Both the position numbers and the translations under genes were made by a program. Shown here piece by piece: positions 58,608-64,000 of a DNA stretch of 64,000 bases. Every line of letters starts with the position of its first letter. Position 1 is the first letter of the stretch. Location of the stretch: positions 130,564,796-130,628,795 of the forward strand of contig CM053142.1 of the NCBI GenBank assembly GCA_028571685.1, in the 5' to 3' direction. This DNA comes from Heterohyrax brucei. Its lineage: Eukaryota > Chordata > Mammalia > Hyracoidea > Procaviidae. Under the pieces are notes generated by a model. It was not told where the DNA came from, did not search any database, and saw only the letters and a program-made list of their open reading frames with translations.

Positions 58608-58676
58608 CTAAAATAAAACAAAGAGAAATAAGTTTTATCCAGGATTTTGAGTGCTCTAAGCACTGTCTATACTTAC

Positions 58677-58847
58677 TGGGATTGTTGCCTTGAGCCACGC
58701 CATCTTGGCAAAGAGGCTGTCCACAGCTTGGGTCATGGTCTCTTTGGTGCTGCAGTTTATGGTGAAGAAAGATTGCTTGTGCTTGGCAATGACAAGAGAC
58801 AGAGTGACAAATAGCAACCCAGATCTCAAAATTCAGTTCACCCACGT
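58677..58847 (-). pseudogene. IL26: IL26 exon 1, coding part: signal peptide and helix A
   Basis: Exactly 57 codons separate the human-equivalent start position (58847-58845) from the donor GTAAGTAT at 58676, as in human IL26. The start position reads ACG instead of ATG. Codon 5 (58835-58833) is TGA. After it the frame is open: ILRSGLLFVTLSLVIAK is a recognisable signal-peptide core, followed by HKQSFFTINC and QAVDSLFAKMAWLKATIP. The cysteine after the signal peptide is kept. No in-frame ATG lies between the TGA and the methionine in the TKETM stretch, which is past the signal peptide, so normal secretion could not be restored by a nearby downstream AUG. Confidence 0.9.
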
Positions 58848-58934
58848 TTCCTTCTGCCCTCCTCCGCACTCACTCATGTCACTAACAGCAGCCAGAGAAC
58901 ATTTGTGCTGGTTAGATCAGAGGATAACCTACTT

Positions 58935-58946
58935 ATTTTAGCCCTC
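58935..58946 (-). promoter_or_regulatory. Possible TATA-like element upstream of IL26 exon 1
   Basis: On the minus strand the sequence CTAAAATAAG lies about 90 bases upstream of the former start codon, a plausible place for a core promoter element of a cytokine gene. This is position and base composition only. No other promoter element was identified with confidence. Confidence 0.25.
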
Positions 58947-58949
58947 AAA

Positions 58950-60894
58950 GCCACCTCTCCAGTGATGCTGTAACAGATAACTTACAGTTAATACACAAAA
59001 AGATCACTTTGGTCTCTCTGTTTTTCAGAACTTGCTTTATAACAACAACAACAAAAATTGACCACACCATCCGTGACATTAAGCAAGAGCTCAAGCTTAC
59101 TGGTAAGATTGCGCTAGTGTTTCAAAAAAGAAAACCAACTCAGACCTTCAGTTGCAATCACAACAGATTTCATTATTTCAGTAGTCGTGACATACCACGC
59201 CAATGAGAATGCCTGATCTCTAGAAGACCATGTGAGACATATATACCCCCATATGAAAAATCTCCTTCTCTGAATCTCCAAAAACTTAAACCAAGAAGTA
59301 GAATGGAATGACCTCTGTGACCTGCTCATAACTCCAAAATGGTTTTAATTATCCCTTGCCCAATCTGTCTTATGGCTGTACCTCTTCGCCTATTAACATA
59401 TGTTTATTAAGGACCTATCTATGCAAAAACCTGTGCTAGGTACTAGGGACCCACCAAAGAGGATGCCCTATGGACTCCCGTCCTCAGCTCTGTCTCATTT
59501 CTCTCTATTCCAATGAGTATGGTTTATGTTAGGTATATATCAGCCCCAGCATGAAAGGTAGACACAGCATGGAAGCAGTGACTGGTCACTATAGCATAGC
59601 ATGGATAGCATTACATAATAACAAGAGCAAATTAACATTAAGAATCTGGTTGTGAGTTTTAATATGTTCATCAAGACTAGGTAAAGTTGAGATCAAGCAT
59701 CATAACCCAAGACTAAGTTCTAGACCAAGGCAAGCATGGTTACCAAAGAAGCAAGGAAGAAGAAAAGAATCATATGGTGAGTGAGACAATGGCTTGCAGG
59801 GTTTCATTCACTTTCATAAAGGGAGTGGGTGTCTCTGAATGCCCCAAGACTATTTTCCATAGGAGCACCTTTTCTGAGCTTAAAGATAGATTTGGGTGAA
59901 GCACACACCCTCTCAAATGAAATGAGAATGGCACACAATAAGCCACAACAGAACATAGCTGCTGGGGAGTGAAACACGAGGCTTATTAAAATTTTGTTAA
60001 GAAAAAAAAAAAAAGATATTATTTTTAGAGTGGCTTAAAGGATGTTTGAACTAGGATGTGAAAAACCTAAACATTTTTGAGCAGATGAATGCCTACTATT
60101 CAAAATTCCTTAGGAAGAAAAGAATGTGAACAGCAAGAATCAAGAGTTCAAATGCGATCACAGGTCATAGGACTAACAGCATTAGCAGACGTGTATGGAC
60201 AATCAGCACTAAATTGCCTATATCACTACCAAGTCTAAAATCTGCCTAATCATATAGCTTATCAACACACTGTGTGGGTACAATACAAGGACAGCACAAA
60301 ATGCCTTCAGGAACCATGTACAATCTTGAGCAGGTAATCGGGGACCACTGATGTGTACAAACACAACTTATGTGCAGCTCACACTGCAAATATTGATAAA
60401 GTTGATGTGAGTCTTGGCTGTTTGGTAACGTCAAGTAGTTTCACCTCCATAAATGTGCTATACCCCACAAACCCATCAATACCCAAGAGAGACCATATAT
60501 TATCCAAAGATGCCAATGATTTGGTTTACAGCTATCTCAGGAAAACTGCGGTCATTTCTTTTTCTTCTAGAAACTTTATCTCTCCATTGATCATAGCCAT
60601 CCTACACCTTAGTCAGTAGACTGATCTCCTTATATCCTTTTGAGCAGTCATATCTGACCTTGAAGCACAATAGCAACCAATATAAAAAATATCCAAAACA
60701 CAGGTCATAAAGTCGATTGTAAAATGAGTTCTTAAGTAACAGAACTATTAGAATAAGTGCTTAATATCTTTGGAAGCACTAATTTGAAAGAAAGTCCTCT
60801 GCTCATTTGAGTGTATGTTTATTATATCATGTTCACGCATTTCTTATACAGAAATGTAGAAAAATTAGTATTAATTGCCTTTGAAACTCAGATC
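58950..60894. other. Upstream region of IL26
   Basis: Nothing beyond a short L2 terminus is recognisable. Low density of young repeats suggests this may retain old regulatory sequence, but no specific site is supported. Confidence 0.4.
59395..59475 (-). repeat. L2 LINE terminus
   Basis: ATATGTTTATTAAGGACCTA and TGTGCTAGGTACTAGGGACC. Confidence 0.55.
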
Positions 60895-61010
60895 CACCGG
60901 TCATTAGTTTTACGTCCTTAGGAGAGTTACTGATCCTCTTTAAGCTGTTGATTTCTTTCATAATTAAAATGAGACAATAATTATCCCTGTTTCAGCCAAC
61001 TGTCATGAGC
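60895..61010 (+). repeat. MIR SINE fragment
   Basis: GGAGAGTTACTGATCCTCTT and AAAATGAGACAATAATTATC match the MIR core. Confidence 0.6.
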
Positions 61011-61014
61011 AAAT

Positions 61015-61205
61015 ACATGCATACATATGTATACACATATATGTGTGTATATACACATATTATAAATATGTGTATATATTATAATATATATGTATATATT
61101 ATATATTATAATATGTATATATAATATGTATACACACATTTATATACATATATACACTCATGTATATGTGTGTGTGTGTGTGTGTATATACACACACATA
61201 TGTGA
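61015..61205. repeat. AT-rich and TG low-complexity tract
   Basis: Alternating TATATG, ATATAT and a GT run, about 2.2 kb upstream of IL26 exon 1. Confidence 0.9.
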
Positions 61206-62096
61206 TCATATAAACAGCATGCTTAGCACAATGATACCTGTAGAGGACTCTGAAAGTGGTAGCTATTGCATTATTATTTGTCAAATAGTAAAAGCACATG
61301 AAATATTCTGAATGATGTTAAAGTTTGTTATTTTGCACCTTCAGAACCTTTGAGAAATTGTTGAAGAAAGTGAGGAAAGTAATGGAGGAGCAATGATCTA
61401 ACAATATTTTGAAGAGCACATGGGCATGAAGAATTCAATTTATACTACGTAAGTCCAGCATGCATACTAAGACAATTAAGGGGATAGATTGAGGAGGCTG
61501 TTTCTGTATAGCGTATGGGAGAATATGCTGACAACATAGCTACCCAAGAACACAACCGAGCCAGTTCTGAAGTATTAGCATGGCAGTTATTTCTCTTAAA
61601 ATCCAAGTACCCTCCACACAAAAGAACCCTAGCTACCATCTCTGATGACCAAGCATATTCAGTGAGCAGAATAAGTTCACCAATTCGTACAGAGAACCAA
61701 AGTTCTCTTTGAACTATTAGCTTACCTTTGTATCTGTTCTTCTATGGGAGAAAAAAAAAAGGGATTCCTAACCTTAACTTCTCTAAGACACACACTTTTT
61801 CATGTTACAATGTCTCTGAATGCAGAATGTGTTTTCTATGAAGTCTTATAGCCACAGTTACCCAGTCAAGAGTCCAGATGCAGGTCTCTTCCTATACAAT
61901 TGCCAACTTGTTCACAACCGTTAATGATGCCATCACTTCAACTGAACTTTATGAATAGTTTTACTATAGGTGTTGAGTTTAATCATTGTTTTAATGCATC
62001 TTCAGAAAGATTACACTGTAATTCAACATTGAAAGAGAAGTTACTGTGTCCATAGAAAAGCACAGAGCAGCAATGGTGTATCAATTTGGTACTCTG

Positions 62097-62230
62097 TTTG
62101 TTAGCTGCTGTCAAATTGCCACTGACGCCTGGTGACTCCCTATACAACACAACGAAATATTGCCCAGTCTTGTGTCATCTTCATGATCATTGGTATGCTC
62201 CATTATTGTGACCACTATGTATTTTGAGGA
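62097..62230 (-). mobile_element. RTE LINE terminal fragment
   Basis: Starts TTTGTTAGCTGCTGTCAAAT and includes TTGCCCAGTCTTGTGTCATC and CATGATCATTGGTATGCTCC, matching the antisense RTE 3' end. Confidence 0.65.
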
Positions 62231-62515
62231 TCTCCCCACCTAGGGTGGCTTTTCTCCCATCACTGTATCAGACAATGTTTAGCTGTGAGTCACAAGATTT
62301 TCACTGATTAATTTTCAGAGGTAAATTTTCAGTCCACTCTTCCTAGTCCATCCTAGTCCGGAAGCTCTGTTGAAACTTGTCCACCAAGGACAACCCTGCT
62401 AGTATTTGAAATACCGGTGGCATAGCTTCCAGAGTCACAGAAGCACAGAAGCCACCACAGGTTGACAAACTGACAGATGGGTGGCAGAACTTTTGATACT
62501 AGAAATGCAATTATT
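62231..62515. repeat. Unassigned interspersed repeat
   Basis: A block containing AGTCTGTC-like text (TAGTCCGGAAGCTCTG, GAAACTTGTCCACC, GGTGGCATAGCTTCCAG, ACAGATGGGTGG) that I recognise as repetitive in placental genomes but cannot name. It joins the RTE fragment on the left and the antisense L1 tail on the right. Confidence 0.4.
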
Positions 62516-62518
62516 TTC

Positions 62519-62582
62519 CCTTTTTTATTATTACTATGATTGAACGAAAATGTACATTCCCATGTAAATTAGCATGCTCACC
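62519..62582 (-). mobile_element. L1 3' end, short left piece
   Basis: The poly-T stretch and GAACGAAAATGTACATTCC correspond to the complement of 52995-53055 in the L1 at 45.8-53.1 kb. Confidence 0.8.
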
Positions 62583-63091
62583 ATCATGGATTGAATTGTG
62601 TCCCTCCAAAAACATGTGTAGCCATGTGGCTGGGCCGCGATTCCCAGTGTCTTGTGACTGTCCTCCGTTTTGTGGTTTTCCTATGCTGTATATTAAGGAT
62701 TAGGGTGGGACTGTAAATCACTTTATAAGATCACCTCCCTGCTCCACTGTAAAGACTTTCCCTGGAGTGTGGCTTGCCCCACCCTTAATCCTTTCAGCCT
62801 GCAAGAGATAAAAGGAAAGGGAAACAGAGAACTGGGAACTTCACAGCATCAATGAAGCAGCACTGGGAAAAGAGTGCGTCCTTCAGACCTGAGGTTCCTG
62901 TGCCAAGATGCTCCCTGGACAAAGACTGATGCAATACTGGACTTTCCTCCAGAGCAGACAAGGGGGAAAGCCTTCCCTTGGAGAGGACATCCAGAATTTG
63001 GACTTGCAGCCCACCAGACTGAGAAGGAATAAACTCTCCCTTGTTAAAGCCATCCACTCTGTGGTTAGAGCAGCCCTAGCTGACTAAAACA
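62583..63091 (+). mobile_element. MaLR-like solo LTR inside an L1 3' UTR
   Basis: Begins ATCATGGATTGAATTGTGTC and ends GCTGACTAAAACA, with a polyadenylation-like GGAATAAACTC near 63030. It interrupts an antisense L1 3' UTR, and the six bases CTCACC occur on both sides (62577-62582 and 63092-63097) but once in the uninterrupted L1. The expected leading TG is degraded. Confidence 0.75.
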
Positions 63092-63097
63092 CTCACC

Positions 63098-64000
63098 TAT
63101 ATGCAGCTCCCACTGCTCTCCCTGCCCGGTGACAGCACACTATTCCTCTCTGCTCCATACATGTCGTATCCTCCCAACAGTCTCTTTGTTCCCTCCTCTC
63201 CACCCACTCCCCTTTCTCCAATAAGAGTCAGCAGGATGACATCCTATAGATACATAGAACCATAAACTGCACACATGGTATGGTGACTTGGCATTGCCAA
63301 GTCCAATCCACTGTTGTCCAGAAAGTTGACCTTCATTATGATTTATGGACAAGGTGGCATCAGGGCCAGGAGCAGTGCTCCCAGGGGAACCCTGAAGCCT
63401 CTGGACCATCAATTGCAGTCTTTCAGTGGAAATCTCAGGGTGCACCCCTATTTGTGCTTGTGTTGCCAGAGAGACTCAATTTTGTGAGCTCCATCATGGC
63501 TATCACTGGTGGTGGCCAGGCATAATAGGTTCTTCTTGTCACAAGTCAATGTAGAGACCCAACAACGTGGGTCTGTCTGTCTTCTGGGTTCTCTTTTCCC
63601 CATGTCATTCTGGTCCTCGGTGATCCTGTTGAGATTGGACCATTTGCTGTACCCTCAGGTGGCAAGTTGGCAGCTTTTAAGACCCCAGACACCACTCACC
63701 AATGTGGGGTGCAGAGAGACCTCATTAGCAAAATGCTAGCTGTGCCAACTGGGCTTGATTTCACCTGAGAGTGAAATTTGCTCCCCGACCCAGCTACTCT
63801 GTCCTTGCAGTATTGGGTTAAGACCAGAAGAGTACTGAAATTGTGTTGAAGTCCAGTTAATATTGATCTTCTTTCTAATGTGTGCTGTCACCAATTTCAC
63901 CCAGCGAAATTTCTACTAGCTATCTAATCTAAATCCTTCTTCCCTCACCCTCCCACCCTCTCCAACCTTGCAGCTGTCAAAGAGTCTTTTCTTCTATGCA
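63098..64000 (-). mobile_element. L1 3' UTR, running off the right edge
   Basis: Complement of about 52080-52990 of the young L1: CAGCTCCCACTGCTCTCC, GACTTGGCATTGCCAAGTCC and CCTTGCAGCTGTCAAAGAGT all have counterparts there. The window ends inside the element, at the level of the G-rich tract and just beyond. Confidence 0.88.

Larger units (their letters stand above)
29532..58847 (-). pseudogene. IL26: Interleukin-26 locus (five coding exons, disrupted)
   Basis: IL-26 is a secreted cationic cytokine of the IL-10 family that signals through IL20R1/IL10R2 and also has membrane-active antimicrobial effects (family knowledge). Five blocks on the minus strand match the remembered human protein in order: 58677-58847, 58551-58607, 58244-58374, 29711-29779 and 29532-29615. 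Landmarks are AKHKQSFFT, QAVDSLFAKMAWLKATIP, KNCQFQGQLLSF, FVEDFHSVTQKLDHC, VKSITRIK and IGNKGVYKAINELDIF. Each of the four donors is GTAAG. The exon layout (57 codons, 19 codons, about 45, about 22, 27 plus stop) follows human IL26, including the long third intron. The frame is broken by loss of the start ATG, a TGA at codon 5 and a 1-nt deletion in exon 3, so an intact protein cannot be made from this sequence. Retained introns exclude a processed copy. I call it a unitary pseudogene. Assembly error is possible but would have to explain several separate lesions. Confidence 0.9.

Noticed and set aside
59029-59102. Plus-strand exon-like segment (CTGTTTTTCAG acceptor, GTAAGA donor)
   Set aside because: It lies in the IL26 upstream region on the opposite strand, has no partner exon, and its translation resembles no family I know.
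58848-64000. IL22 coding exons, expected upstream of IL26
   Set aside because: None recognised within the 5 kb available.

Overview
This is mammalian nuclear DNA from an afrotherian, most likely an elephant or close paenungulate. About fifty tRNA-like AfroSINE copies lie on both strands, accompanied by an RTE (BovB-like) LINE whose 3' end matches the AfroSINE tail, an afrotherian-type L1, MaLR-like LTRs and mariner-derived elements. There is no bacterial, viral-genome or CRISPR content. Family names were assigned by eye from remembered consensus features, not by a database search.

The one host gene I can support is interleukin-26 (IL26), on the minus strand, with five coding exons between 58847 and 29532. 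Exons 1-3 are clustered at 58.2-58.8 kb and exons 4-5 at 29.5-29.8 kb, separated by a 28.5 kb intron 3. All four donors are canonical and the exon phases agree with human IL26. The reading frame is broken: the position of the human start codon reads ACG, codon 5 is TGA, and exon 3 carries a 1-nt deletion that shifts the frame. As it stands the locus reads as a unitary IL26 pseudogene. The last exon, with the IL-10-family C-terminal helix, is still open and well conserved. In other mammals IL26 sits between IFNG and IL22. Neither gene is visible here. By that synteny IFNG should lie beyond the left edge and IL22 beyond the right edge.

Layout. 1-29.5 kb: intergenic DNA downstream of IL26, rich in AfroSINEs, L2 and MIR remnants, MLT1-like LTRs, an RTE fragment split by an LTR with an internal (CTATAT)n tract, and one mariner foldback element. 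29.5-58.8 kb: the IL26 locus. Intron 3 holds an RTE with two AfroSINEs inside it, an AfroSINE dimer inside a MIR, a second mariner foldback element, and a 7.2 kb full-length but dead L1 inserted into an older L1. 58.9-64 kb: the IL26 upstream region, an AT-rich microsatellite, and an antisense L1 3' UTR split by an LTR and running off the right edge.

Most open frames in the window are chance frames in repeats. The only long ones with coding ancestry belong to the L1.
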